This document shows, piece after piece, positions 1-10,681 of a DNA stretch of 64,000 bases (the first letter of the stretch is position 1; each line of letters starts with the position of its first letter). The stretch is taken from assembly GCA_934045905.1 (NCBI GenBank), contig OW203771.1:4898001-4962000 (forward strand), given 5' to 3'. The position numbers and the translations under genes were made by a program. This stretch comes from Leuctra nigra. Its lineage: Eukaryota > Arthropoda > Insecta > Plecoptera > Leuctridae. The notes under the pieces were generated by a model. It made no database searches and was not told where the DNA came from. It saw nothing but the letters and a program-made list of their open reading frames with translations.

Positions 1-3000
1 GTGTACTATTGTATTACACTACTGTGTGTACTATTGTGTTACACTACTGTGTATACTATTTGGTTACACTACTGTGTGTACTATAGTATTACACTACTGT
101 GTGTACTATTGTATTACACTACTGTGTGTACTATTGTATTACACTACTGTGTGTACTATTGTATTACACTACTGTGTGTACTATTGTATTACACTACTGT
201 GTGTACTATTGTATTACACTACTGTGTGTACTATTGTGTTACACTATTGTGTATACTATTTGGTTACACTACTGTGTGTACTATTGTATTACACTACTGT
301 GTGTACTATTGTGTTACACTACTGTGTATACTATTTGGTTACACTACTGTGTGTACTATTGTGTTACACTACTGTGTGTACTATTGTGTTACACTACTGT
401 GTGTACTATTGTGTTACACTACTGTGTGTACTATTGTGTTACACTACTGTGTGTACTATTGTGTTACACTACTGTGTGTACTATTGTGTTACACTACTGT
501 GTGTACTATTGTATTACACTACTGTGTGTACTATTGTGTTACACTACTGTGTATACTATTTGGTTACACTACTGTGTGTACTATTGTGTTACACTACTGT
601 GTGTACTATTGTGTTACACTACTGTGTGTACTATTGTGTTACACTACTGTGTGTACTATTGTGTTACACTACTGTGTGTACTATTGTATTACACTACTGT
701 GTGTACTATTGTGTTACACTACTGTGTATACTATTTGGTTACACTACTGTGTGTACTATTGTGTTACACTACTGTGTGTACTATTGTGTTACACTACTGT
801 GTGTACTATTGTGTTACACTACTGTGTGTACTATTGTGTTACACTACTGTGTGTACTATTGTGTTACACTACTGTGTGTACTATTGTGTTACACTACTGT
901 GTGTACTATTGTATTACACTACTGTGTGTACAATTGTGTTACACTACTGTGTATACTATTTGGTTACACTACTGTGTGTACTATTGTGTTACACTACTGT
1001 GTGTACTATTGTGTTACACTACTGTGTGTACTATTGTGTTACACTACTGTGTGTACTATTGTGTTACACTACTTTGTGTACTATTGTATTACACTACTGT
1101 GTGTACTATTGTGTTACACTACTGTGTATACTATTTGGTTACACATCTGTGTGTACTATTGTGTTACACTACTGTGTGTACTATTGTGTTACACTACTGT
1201 GTGTACTATTGTGTTACACTACTGTGTGTACTATTGTATTACACTACTGTGTGTACTATTGTGTTACACTACTGTGTATACTATTTGGTTACACTACTGT
1301 GTGTACTATTGTGTTACACTACTGTGTGTACTATTGTGTTACACTACTGTGTGTACTATTGTATTACACTACTGTGTGTACTATTGTGTTACACTACTGT
1401 GTGTACTATTTGGTAACACTACTGTGTGTACTATTGTGTTACACTACTGTGTGTACTATTGTGTTACACTACTGTGTGTACTATTGTATTACACTACTGT
1501 GTGTACTATTGTATTACACTACTGTGTGTACTATTGTGTTACACTACTGTGTGTACTATTTGGTTACACTACTGTGTGTACTATTGTGTTACACTACTGT
1601 GTGTACTATTGTGTTACACTACTGTGTGTACTATTGTATTACACTACTGTGTGTACTATTGTGTTACACTACTGTGTGTACTATTTGGTTACACTACTGT
1701 GTGTACTATGTGTTACACTACTGTGTGTACTATTTGGTTACACTACTGTGTGTACTATTGTGTTACACTTCTGTGTGTACTATTGTGTTACACTACTGTG
1801 TGTACTATTGTATTACACTACTGTGTGTACTATTGTATTACACTACTGTGTGTACTATTTGGTTACACTACTGTGTGTACTATTTGGTTACACTACTGTG
1901 TGTACTATTGTGTTACACTACTGTGTGTACTATTGTGTTACACTACTGTGTGTACTATTGTGTTACACTACTGTGTGTACTATTGTATTACACTACTGTG
2001 TGTACTATTGTGTTACACTACTGTGTGTACTATTGTGTTACACTACTGTGTATACTATTGTGTTACACTACTGTGTGTACTATTGTATTACACTACTGTG
2101 TGTACTATTGTATTACACTACTGTGTGTACTATTGTATTACACTACTGTGTGTACTATTGTGTTACACTTCTGTGTGTACTATTGTGTTACACTACTGTG
2201 TGTACTATTGTATTACACTACTGTGTGTACTATTGTATTACACTACTGTGTGTACTATTTGGTTACACTACTGTGTGTACTATTTGGTTACACTACTGTG
2301 TGTACTATTGTGTTACACTACTGTGTGTACTATTGTGTTACACTACTGTGTGTACTATTGTGTTACACTACTGTGTGTACTATTGTATTACACTACTGTG
2401 TGTACTATTGTGTTACACTACTGTGTGTACTATTGTGTTACACTACTGTGTGTACTATTGTATTACACTACTGTGTGTACTATTTGGTTACACTACTGTG
2501 TGTACTATGTGTTACACTACTGTGTGTACTATTTGGTTACACTACTGTGTGTACTATTGTGTTACACTACTGTGTGTACTATTGTGTTACACTACTGTGT
2601 GTACTATTGTATTACACTACTGTGTGTACTATGTGTTACACTACTGTGTGTACTATTGTGTTACACTACTGTGTGTACTATTGTGTTACACTACTGTGTG
2701 TACTATTGTGTTACACTACTGTGTGTACTATTGTATTACACTACTGTGTGTACTATGTGTTACACTACTGTGTGTACTATTGTGTTACACTACTGTGTGT
2801 ACTATTGTGTTACACTACTGTGTGTACTATTGTATTACACTACTGTGTGTACTATTGTATTACACTACTGTGTGTACTATTGTATTACACTACTGTGTGT
2901 ACTATTGTATTACACTACTGTGTGTACTATTGTGTTACACTACTGTGTGTACTATGTGTTACACTACTGTGTGTACTATTGTGTTACACTACTGTGTGTA

Positions 3001-3583
3001 CTATTGTGTTACACTACTGTGTGTGCTATTGTGTTACACTACTGTGTATACTATTTGGTTACACTACTGTGTGTACTATGTGTTACACTACTGTGTGTAC
3101 TATTGTGTTACACTACTGTGTATACTATTTGGTTACACTACTGTGTGTACTATTTGGTTACACTACTGTGTATACTATTTGGTTACACTACTGTGTGTAC
3201 TATTGTATTACACTACTGTGTGTACTATTGTATTACACTACTGTGTGTACTATTGTGTTACACTACTGTGTGTACTATTGTGTTTCACTACTGTGTGTGC
3301 TATTGTGTTACACTACTGTGTATACTATTTGGTTACACTACTGTGTGTACTATGTGTTACACTACTGTGTGTACTATTGTGTTACACTACTGTGTATACT
3401 ATTTGGTTACACTACTGTGTGTACTATTTGGTTACACTACTGTGTATACTATTTGGTTACACTACTGTGTGTACTATTGTATTACACTACTGTGTGTACT
3501 ATTGTGTTACACTACTGTGTGTACTATTGTATTACACTACTGTGTGTACTACTTGGTTACACTACTGTGTGTACTATTGGAGT
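1..3583. repeat. 25-bp satellite array with higher-order structure
   Basis: About 143 head-to-tail copies of a 25-bp unit, core TACTATTGTGTTACACTACT followed by GTGTG. Variants recur: TTGTATT, TTTGGTT, GTGTATAC, and a 24-bp unit (ACTATGTGTTAC) that appears only after about 1700. Rare variants repeat at fixed offsets. CACTTCTG near 1768 recurs near 2168 (16 units), and a block with GTGTGCTATT near 3022 recurs near 3297 (11 units). This indicates segmental amplification of multi-unit blocks. The array runs off the left edge and ends abruptly at 3583. The three forward frames are almost free of stops because 25 is not a multiple of 3 and the unit lacks stops; the long Cys/Tyr/Leu/Val reading frames are artefacts. 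Confidence 0.97.
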
Positions 3584-4106
3584 AGCTATGCGTGCTGTAC
3601 AAATACAATCAAGATCAGACTAACAGATTGCGTTTTATTGCCTTTCACTGCAACTAATGGACTGCGCGATCCAGTTGTGATGGTAAAATACAACTGGATA
3701 AATAGGAGCTCCAACGTGGGGAATTATTTTGTGTACTCACGAAATCTTTAATTTTGGGCCACTAGTATTTTAATAGGGAAACGCTAAGTGAACACGTAGA
3801 TGAGCGAGCACAGAAACATGCTACATCCCAACTAAACACGAGATAACTCAAACAATGAACTACTACATTATTTCTGATTTTCTTTGCAACGTTCCAATTT
3901 CTAACAAAACAATTTGCCGTAAATTTGGTACTTTTTCACTTTCTCCTTTGACAGCGATTTCAAAACTCTGGCAACAAGTCTGTCGCAATACTTGACCGAT
4001 TGATGAGCTGAAAATGTGTCAAGTATGAGATAACATTGAACTTCATAATCATGCAGAACATATTGTGTTTTTACCAATCAGAAGATATTATGTAAATTTG
4101 AAGTAA
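3584..4106. other. Non-repetitive spacer after the satellite
   Basis: AT-rich sequence between the satellite and the first Helitron-like element. No convincing exon, RNA gene or terminal repeat was seen. Confidence 0.5.
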
Positions 4107-4157
4107 TTGAGCGAGCGAAGCGAGCGTCTCCTTTTGGCTCTTTTGGCACGGACCTCT

Positions 4158-4199
<42 letters not shown>

Positions 4200-5444
4200 C
4201 TGTTACTGACGATATACAGGTCAGAGTTTTTCTTCGATCGAGCTGAAATTTTGCACACATGTACGTAACATTTCTGATTGTTGCAGACTCTAATTTTTTT
4301 GAAATCCATTGATTGGTTCAAATTTAAAAGAAATTAACTTTCGATTGGTTGTTTTGATCAAATTGAAATTTTGACAAGTCATTACCCCCAACATTGTACC
4401 CAATCAAACAAAGTTTCAGCCAAATCCTCCCATTGGTTAAAATTTAAACCCATCTTTCCTGTGTTTTTAGAAATTTAAGCTATAACCGATTGAACGATCA
4501 ACTTATAACTTCGCATGATGGTTGGGACCAACATTATCTGCATTTTTGACAATTTTCATACTAATCTGTGTTTAAATCCAAACGTTATTGACATTTTACG
4601 GACTATTTGCGTGTTGGCTGTCAAATTCACGGCGACTTCGACTCTTCAGTTCAAGGCAAGGTAGTTAGAGCAGAAACTTTCAAACTCAAATGAAACTGAT
4701 AATGACCGTTCAACAGATTGATCTGATATTGTGTAGACACACTTATATCATATGAGTTGTCTCAGGTATATTTTTTGAAGGAGATCCTGTGATTTTTGAA
4801 AATTAACACGGAACAGTTCAATCATATAGGTTCAATCGATCAACTTAAAGCTTTGCATGGTTATTTGGACCAATATTTTAGGAATGTTTTGAGATTTCTA
4901 TACAAATCTGTGGCGAAATTTTAGAATTATTTGCTTTTAATGACATTTTCGATAGACAGAATTTCGGTTCGAGGTGTTGCGCGTATCCGTGCTCGCTCAT
5001 CAACGCGTTACTCAGATTCATTGGTTAAAATTTAAATAAATATCTCCTGATAGGCTGAAAAATGAAAACGGTCTTCGATAATTCTGATCAAACTCATATT
5101 TTGCATGATCATTAAGACCAATATTGTCTCTTATTTTACAAAATTTCATCCCAATCAGTTAAGAACGTATGAAGTTATTTACATTTTTAATATCTGTCAG
5201 TAATGAAGTATCGAAATGAATGTTTTCCAGTGCCAATTGAAAATTGATTCTGATTTGCTTTATGAACCAGGTGCTTAGATGCTATTTTAAAGTTTCGATG
5301 AAAAGCATACACTTTTAAGTTGATATCATAATCAATTCAATATGGATGTATATGTTTTCTGTGCGTTGTGTACGCATTTCCGGTTCGAGAATTTGCACGT
5401 ACCCGTGCTCGCTCATCAACGCGTTACACTGAGCGTTTTCCTAG
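4107..5444 (+). mobile_element. Helitron2/Helentron-like non-autonomous element, mosaic
   Basis: It starts with ATTGAGCGAGCGAAGCGAGC, the same 5' signature as the two 2.1-kb elements of this window. It ends with GCTCATCAACGCGTTACAC, then GAGCGTTTTCCTAG followed by T. The terminal AACGC...GCGTT can pair as a small hairpin 3 nt before CTAG. A poly-T run of about 40 nt sits near 4160. A second, internal end-like motif (CTCGCTCATCAACGCGTTAC) lies near 4990 and is followed by sequence matching an internal part of the 2.1-kb copies, so this is a mosaic or nested element. No coding capacity. Assignment to the Helentron class is inferred from end structure only. Confidence 0.6.
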
Positions 5445-6348
5445 TTGTAGGATTTGTCTGAAACAATTGATTGAATCAACAATTCGGAAGACTTTTTTTT
5501 AATTTGAACCAATCATCGGATTTCGAAAAAAAGATCGGTCTGCAAACCACTTAGTTCGTCCTTACATTTGCAGAAAAAAATATGTCAGTGCCCAAAGTTC
5601 AAAAAAGATCGCCCCGCGCCTTCACTCGCTCAATAATTTTGTCAGTTTATTGAGTTTCGAAAAGTTCAAACCTATAATTCGAATTTTCTTTCAATTTTGT
5701 GATCATTCCTTGCGGTTTGTTCCCCTTTGCAAACAACATTTGAGATCGATGTAGGTGAAAGCAAGAAGTTTGTGAACAAGCACGTGTTTAGGTTACTTGA
5801 TTTTCGACATATATTTCATTTGGGTCAGAGTTCAAGAAATCTGTCTGAACTTCAGTCGTGTACAAACGAGGGAGGAAATAAATAATTCTCACACTCGATT
5901 TGGTAGTTTAAAAAAGCTAAATAGTAGACGTCTCATCGTTTATTCTCATTTCCATATATTTTTGGGAAATTTGATTTTATTTCAAATTTCCGTAAACAAA
6001 TTAAAAAAAAATTAACCTAAGTAAAAACGGATTATTTTTTAAATATGTGTACCTATGCATTTACCTTTACTCAAAAAATTAAAGAAATAATAAAACCAGC
6101 GTCTCCACTTGTTTCTTGTGGTATCATGTACACTTGGCACAACTAAAACTTATCGTTCTATAAATCTGATTGACCGAAAATTGTTAGATCGCACCATAGA
6201 AGTCAGTCCAAGCGATCTCCTTGTCTCACTCTCTTAGCTGACCTCTCATTTCAATGATAATTACAATTTGATTGGTATGGAATATGACCAGCAGTCATTC
6301 AAATTTGTTCACCGTTCAATCTTTGTGGTGCCGAGTGTACCTAGTATA
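5445..6348. other. Spacer with a related 5' element end (minus strand)
   Basis: Around 5460-5640, read on the minus strand, the sequence resembles the 5' part of the Helitron-like family (TTGAGCGAGTGAAGGCGCGG, then text related to the 2.1-kb copies), so it is probably a truncated relative. From 5650 to 6348 I see AT-rich DNA without a supportable gene. The 72-codon open frame at 5797-6015 has no coding character. Confidence 0.4.
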
Positions 6349-6883
6349 CTAGGAAAACGCTCTGAGTAACGCGTTGATGAGCGAGCACGGATACACGCAA
6401 CACCTCGAACCGAAATTATGTCTGTCGAAAATGTCATTAAAAGCCAATAATTCTTGAATTTCGTCACAGACTTGTATAAATATCTCCAAAATTTCCAAAA
6501 ATATTGGTCCCAATAACCTTGCTAAGTTTTAAGTTGATCGATTAAACCTTTGATTGAACGGTTCCTTGTTAAGTTTCAAAAATCACATGATATCCTTCAA
6601 ACAATATACCTGGGACCACTCATATGATATGATATTACTGTGTACACAATATCAGATCAATCTGTTAAACGGTCATTATTAGTTTCATTTCGTTTGAAAC
6701 TTTCTGCTCTAACTACCTAGCCTTGAACTGAAGAATCGAAGTCGCCGTGAATTTGACAGCCAACACACAAAATGTCCCTAAAATTACAAAAACTTTTGAA
6801 AATAACTACAAATTAGACTGAAAATTGGCAAAAATACCTTAAATGTTGCTACCAATTACCATGCGAAGTTTTTAGTTGGTCGG

Positions 6884-7114
6884 TCAATCGGCAATACCCG
6901 CTGCACGAGAGCGGGTATTGCGTTGATTGTTTGAGTATCTCCTTGCAGCAGTCTGGTCGGGGGTCTCTTTGCTCCTTGATGCTTTATTATTAACGACATT
7001 TTGTTTCAACCTTTTAGATTTAGCTTCGTCAGTTTCTTGATCTTCAATTTCACGCAGACGCTTTTTCGCCTTTATGGCTTTCATTCTAGCAGAAGTCTTT
7101 CCATTTTTCGGCAT
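6884..7114 (-). CDS. 76-aa basic peptide of Helitron-like element (copy A)
   Basis: It starts MPKNGKTSARMKAIKAKKRL and is rich in Lys, Arg, Gln and Asn, with the segment TPDQTAARRYSNNQRNTRSR near the C-terminus. This resembles the basic, repeat-containing N-terminal region (ETPE...RRxxNxQR-type) that precedes the Rep domain in many animal Helitron proteins; that resemblance is from memory and is not proof. The identical peptide is encoded in the inverted twin at 56722-56952. The frame closes just after an 11-bp perfect stem-loop, so the element may carry only the truncated start of a longer ancestral protein. Whether it is expressed is unknown. Confidence 0.5.
   Translation of the reverse strand: MPKNGKTSARMKAIKAKKRLREIEDQETDEAKSKRLKQNVVNNKASRSKETPDQTAARRYSNNQRNTRSRAAGIAD
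6892..6920. other. Perfect 11-bp stem-loop inside the element ORF
   Basis: CAATACCCGCT, a 7-nt loop, then AGCGGGTATTG. The stem has no mismatch and overlaps the last codons of the 76-aa frame. The identical structure is kept in the other copy at 56916-56944. Confidence 0.85.
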
Positions 7115-8586
7115 GTTTAAATAGGGATAAGATAGGTAATGAAAAAGTAAGAAGTAGAGTACCTACCTAATTAAAGTACAGTAATATTTGTGTGATCAAT
7201 GTTTGAAATGCACGAAATGTGTGCTCAAAGACGTAATGTATTCAATGTCGTAATGTTACGAAATGAATCTTGAACAAAACTTCGCAAATATGAAAATAAA
7301 GTTAACACCTTTCAACTAATAAGCGAAAGGAATCAAAGTTCCACACAAAAAAACGGATCAGGTAAAATAGTAACTACCTAGTTTAGAAACGGAATGAATC
7401 CAACGTTCCACAATTAAAATAAGACAACGTAATGTTTTGAACTGAATGAATCAAAACTTTCAAAAAAAAATAGCAACCTTCAAGGAAATGTCAGGCTAGA
7501 CAGAAGCTCAGAAACGGAATAAATCCAACGCTTCCAAGAAGAAAATAATTTGAAATAATCAATCCCCTGGACAAAAACTGTAGATACCTAATATCTATGC
7601 TTTAAAAGCGATTCAATTTTACTAATACCTTCCCAAAGTACACCAAATTGCCAAAATTATCAACGAAAAGAAGCAAAATGCAGGAGAGATTTGGAATGAC
7701 GTGTGAACGCTAGAAGAGAACAAACGCCACTCAATGATATTATTGAAATGTGAGCTTATGTTTCTAATCCCTCCTGGATGCAAAATCAGCCAAGTAGAAA
7801 CACGGGAGGCACGGCCATCAGAACTACGAATTGACGAAAAGACAATCAACGTCCTTAAAAACTCGAAATGATTTGTTGGAAACTATGATCCAAATTGAAT
7901 TATTCAAATTTGATCAACTCAATAAACATAAAAATATCTGCTTTTCACTAAAAAAGTGTACATACCATCAAAACACTCTTGTACCTAAAGCAAATCAGAT
8001 TCAGTTGCATTGGAAAGACATTCATTTTCAATGTTTCATTTCTGACAGCTATTAAAAATGTCAATAAGTGCATACTTTCTTGACAGATTCGGCTGAAAAT
8101 TTGTAAAATAAGTGACATTGTTTGTCTTACTGACCATGCTAAATATGAGTTTGATCACATTTCTCGAAGACCATTTTCATTTTTTAGGCTATCAGGAGAT
8201 ACTTATTTTAACAATGAACCAATGGATGGATTTCAAAAAAAAATTGGGTCTGCAAACAGAGAAGGTTGTCTTTACATGTGTGCAAAATTTCAGGTCGATC
8301 GGTGAAACGGTGCGACTTCTATTGCTTCCTTTAGTATACAAAAACAAAAAACAAAAAAAAATACAAAAAAAAAAAAAAACAAAACAAAAAAACAGAGGTC
8401 CGTGCTAAAAGAGCCAAATGGAGTCGCTCGCTTCGCTCGCTCAATAAAATGTTAAACTGATGTTATCTTATTTTAAACTTTGTCAAACTTTTTGAAGACA
8501 TAGGTAGTATACATTCGCGTATGAATTTCATACACTACATAATATTATTTTCATATGTAGTGTATGTAGTGTAGTGTAGCTGTCAT

Positions 8587-8945
8587 TTCTTAATTTTTAT
8601 TTTATATAGGAAACATTTGTGGGAAAATCAAGAATTATGGGAACAAATAGTTACAAAAGTGGAGGTATTAGAAGAGGATAAGGATGAAGAAGAAGAGGAC
8701 GGAGGGGAAGAAGAAGAAGAAGAAGAAGAAGAAGAAAAAGAAGAAGATGAAGAAGGAAGAAGAAGAAAAAAAAAAAAAAAAAAGAAGAAGGAGGGGAAGA
8801 GGAGAAGGAAGACAAATGTGACAGGCCTGGCTAGCCGGCATTACTAAATGTATGTAGCCTATAAAAAATATGTACTCTACCTAGTGTGGAGTAAAAGTTT
8901 TATGTAAATAAATGTGATAATAAAAAATAAATAAAAAAAATTGTT
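8587..8945 (+). pseudogene. 5'-truncated LINE 3' end (ORF C-terminus and tail)
   Basis: An open frame at 8617-8847 encodes a very acidic then basic tail (Glu run near 8710-8745, Lys run near 8767-8785) and ends GLASRHY, with A-rich sequence containing AATAAA-like hexamers after the stop. The minus-strand fragment at 49270-49479 ends in the related GPASRFH after the same kind of acidic stretch and contains a DRWRRLVE motif. The two therefore look like 3' remnants of one LINE family. The (GAA)n expansion makes the exact protein unreliable. Not a host gene. Confidence 0.5.
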
Positions 8946-9060
8946 TACATTCTTGTTTGAGAACTATGCTTATAGTGTAAAAATCTGATGGATTTCAAAA
9001 AATAATAATTTACTCAAAATCATACAACATGATGATGAAATAATGTTTCCAAGCACTGAC
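8946..9060. other. Intron start after gene B exon
   Basis: Minus-strand sequence GACGCAG followed by GTCAGTGC at 9061/9060 reads as a 5' splice donor. If it is not used, the frame continues 17 codons to a stop near 9010. Confidence 0.45.
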
Positions 9061-10681
9061 CTGCGTCCCCTGCTGTCCGCCACTGTCCCCCTCCCCCGGC
9101 CGCCCCCTCGCCTTCATCCCCGCGCTGCCAGTGGCGCCCATCAGGCTCGACGAGCTCCCCGAGAACCCCCCGCAAGTCGGCGTCGACCTCCCACTAGCCG
9201 ACGCACTCGGCACCTCTCTTATACAATGTTTACTTTCCCGCACCACAGTGCTGCTATGAATCGCTCGTCGTAAATCCTTATCTAATGAACTTTTCTTCAA
9301 AGCACTTTTCAATAACCTAGCATTAGCTCCGTCTTGGAAAACTTCCGCGCCAAAAGTCAAAGAAACTGAATGGTTTATCCCGCCTTTGAGATCTCCGGAA
9401 TCCTCGACTAAGGAGAAAGCGACACTTTTGGGCCGCGGTCCCGCCCCCGGGTATCTGATTATCCCTCTCGGTACTCTAGGGGACGCTACTGGGAAGATAT
9501 TGGGAGAGGCCCCACGTTGGGTGAAACTAGGCTCGGGGGTGTGACTCTCTGGACGTGGTCTGTAAGTTTGTAACAAGTTTGAGTTTTCTGTCCACTGGGG
9601 TTCAGGAGTGTGACTTTCCGGACGAGGCCTGTAAGTTTGTACTAACAAATTGGTGTTTTCTGTTTTCTGTCTTTCCGGTTCAGGGTTATAACTTTCTGGT
9701 CGAGGTCTGTACGGCTGTAACGAGTTCGAAGTATCTGTCTTTTGCGGTTCAGGAGCGTAACTCTCCTGCCTAGGTCTGTACGGCTGTAATAAATTCGAAT
9801 TTTCGGTCCTCTGTCTTTCTTGCTCAGATCTGTAATTTGGTAACAAGTTCGGAACTTCTTTCTTCTGTCTTTCTGGTTCCGGCGTATGACCTTCCGGCCG
9901 AGGTCTGTAAGTTTGTAACAAGTTCGGGATTTCTGTTCCTTGTACTGGCTCAGGGGTTTGTCCTTCGGGCCTAGATCTGCAAGATTGTAACAGGTTCGGG
10001 TTCTCTGTTCTTTGTCCTGGTTCGGGGGTGTGTCCTTCAGGGCGAGGTCTATAAGTTTGTAATATATTCGGGATCTCTGATCTTTGTCCTGGCTCAGGGG
10101 TATGTCCTTCCGGTCGAGGTCTGTACGGTTGTAACAAATTCGGGCTATCTGTCTTACATTCTAGCTTGGCGAAGGATTTCAACAAATTCGAAGTTTCATC
10201 TATAGGTTTTGCCGACTTGAAGGTATGTAGAAAGTTTTCATCTACGTTGATCGGCTTCGGCTGAGGAGTCCCTCTAGTTAGGATTGGAACATCTTCAGCT
10301 ACGAAGTTGCTTGGATTAAGAAGCTGCTCACTGACTACTAAAGGTGCGTCCCTGTAAAAAGGACTACAGCATCTGGAAGTTCTTCCGGAAGCAGGCTGTT
10401 CGAGGTACTGTGGATAATCAAATCCTTTCGATGTTCCCGAGATCTGCTCTTGATATGGTGGATATTCTGTGGCCTTGAACGGGAACGGTGTCCGCATAGT
10501 CGGATTGGGCTCTGCTAGTCGAGCCAGTTGCGAGGTCTCGCCGGCGCGCTGGTTGCCGCCCCCATGGCGGTGGTCCGAGCGAAGGGGCAGCCCACCGACG
10601 CCGTGGAACCACACCGTGTCAGGAGAGAGCCGAACTGGTGGAGGGCGAACTGCTGGACACCGGGCGGCGGCTCACTACGGG
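9061..10681 (-). CDS. Gene B: long coding exon with Pro-rich tandem repeats
   Basis: A minus-strand frame open for more than 500 codons, GC-rich compared with its AT-rich surroundings. Order of parts: an N-terminal stretch with SPDTVWFHGVGG; a segment rich in Pro, Tyr and Glu; nine repeats of about 24 residues (consensus YRPRPEGHTPEP); then a less repetitive tail containing RPKSVAFSLVEDSGDLKGG and ARLLKSALKKSSLDKD; then a Ser/Gly-rich end reaching a donor at 9061 (CAG|GTCAGT). A candidate acceptor (TTTGCTTTCAG) ends at 10682, but in-frame stops lie just inside it near 10672-10677. The true acceptor must therefore lie at an AG between about 10672 and 10635, or the start is elsewhere. No ATG is visible at the start, so this is an internal exon. 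Probably disordered protein; family not recognised. The next 3' exon was not found and may lie beyond the left edge. Confidence 0.7.
9502..10146 (-). repeat. Coding minisatellite: nine ~24-aa repeats in gene B
   Basis: The repeats follow the pattern NLLQxYRPRPEGHTPEPxQR, then a linker such as TENP or SEIP. One central copy is degenerate (NYRSEQERQRTENSN). HTPEP/YAPEP/YNPEP variants and 18- to 26-residue lengths show in-frame drift: length changes keep the frame, which argues that the stretch is translated. Confidence 0.8.

Larger units (their letters stand above)
6349..8444 (-). mobile_element. Helitron2/Helentron-like element, copy A (2.1 kb)
   Basis: Read on the minus strand it starts near 8444 with ATTGAGCGAGCGAAGCGAGC and ends at 6349 with GAGCGTTTTCCTAG. 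It is nearly identical along its whole length to the inverted copy at 55410-57487, while flanking DNA is unrelated, so these are two transposition products and not an inverted duplication of the locus. The 5' GAGCGAGC is complementary to GCTCGCTC lying just inside the 3' end, ahead of a small terminal hairpin (AACGC/GCGTT). That is the asymmetric inverted-repeat layout described for Helentrons. The only retained open frame is a 76-codon basic peptide; no Rep or helicase is present, so it is non-autonomous. Confidence 0.7.

Noticed and set aside
1..3751. Open frames of 471 to 1241 codons over the satellite
   Set aside because: Artefacts: the 25-bp unit has no stop in the forward frames and shifts frame each copy. 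Composition (Cys, Tyr, Leu, Val, Thr only) and lack of a start or splice context argue against a protein.
4078..4321. Lys-rich minus-strand frames at the poly-T tract
   Set aside because: The Lys run is the translated complement of a homopolymer T run inside a repeat.
8112..8408. 98-codon frame in Helitron-like copy A and its partner in copy B (55447-55725)
   Set aside because: It lies antisense to the element and ends in an A-rich tract; the only support is that the two copies are near-identical at the DNA level.
9043..9273. Plus-strand Pro/Arg-rich frames opposite gene B, and those at 20076-20661 opposite gene A
   Set aside because: Shadows of GC-rich minus-strand exons with good splice sites.
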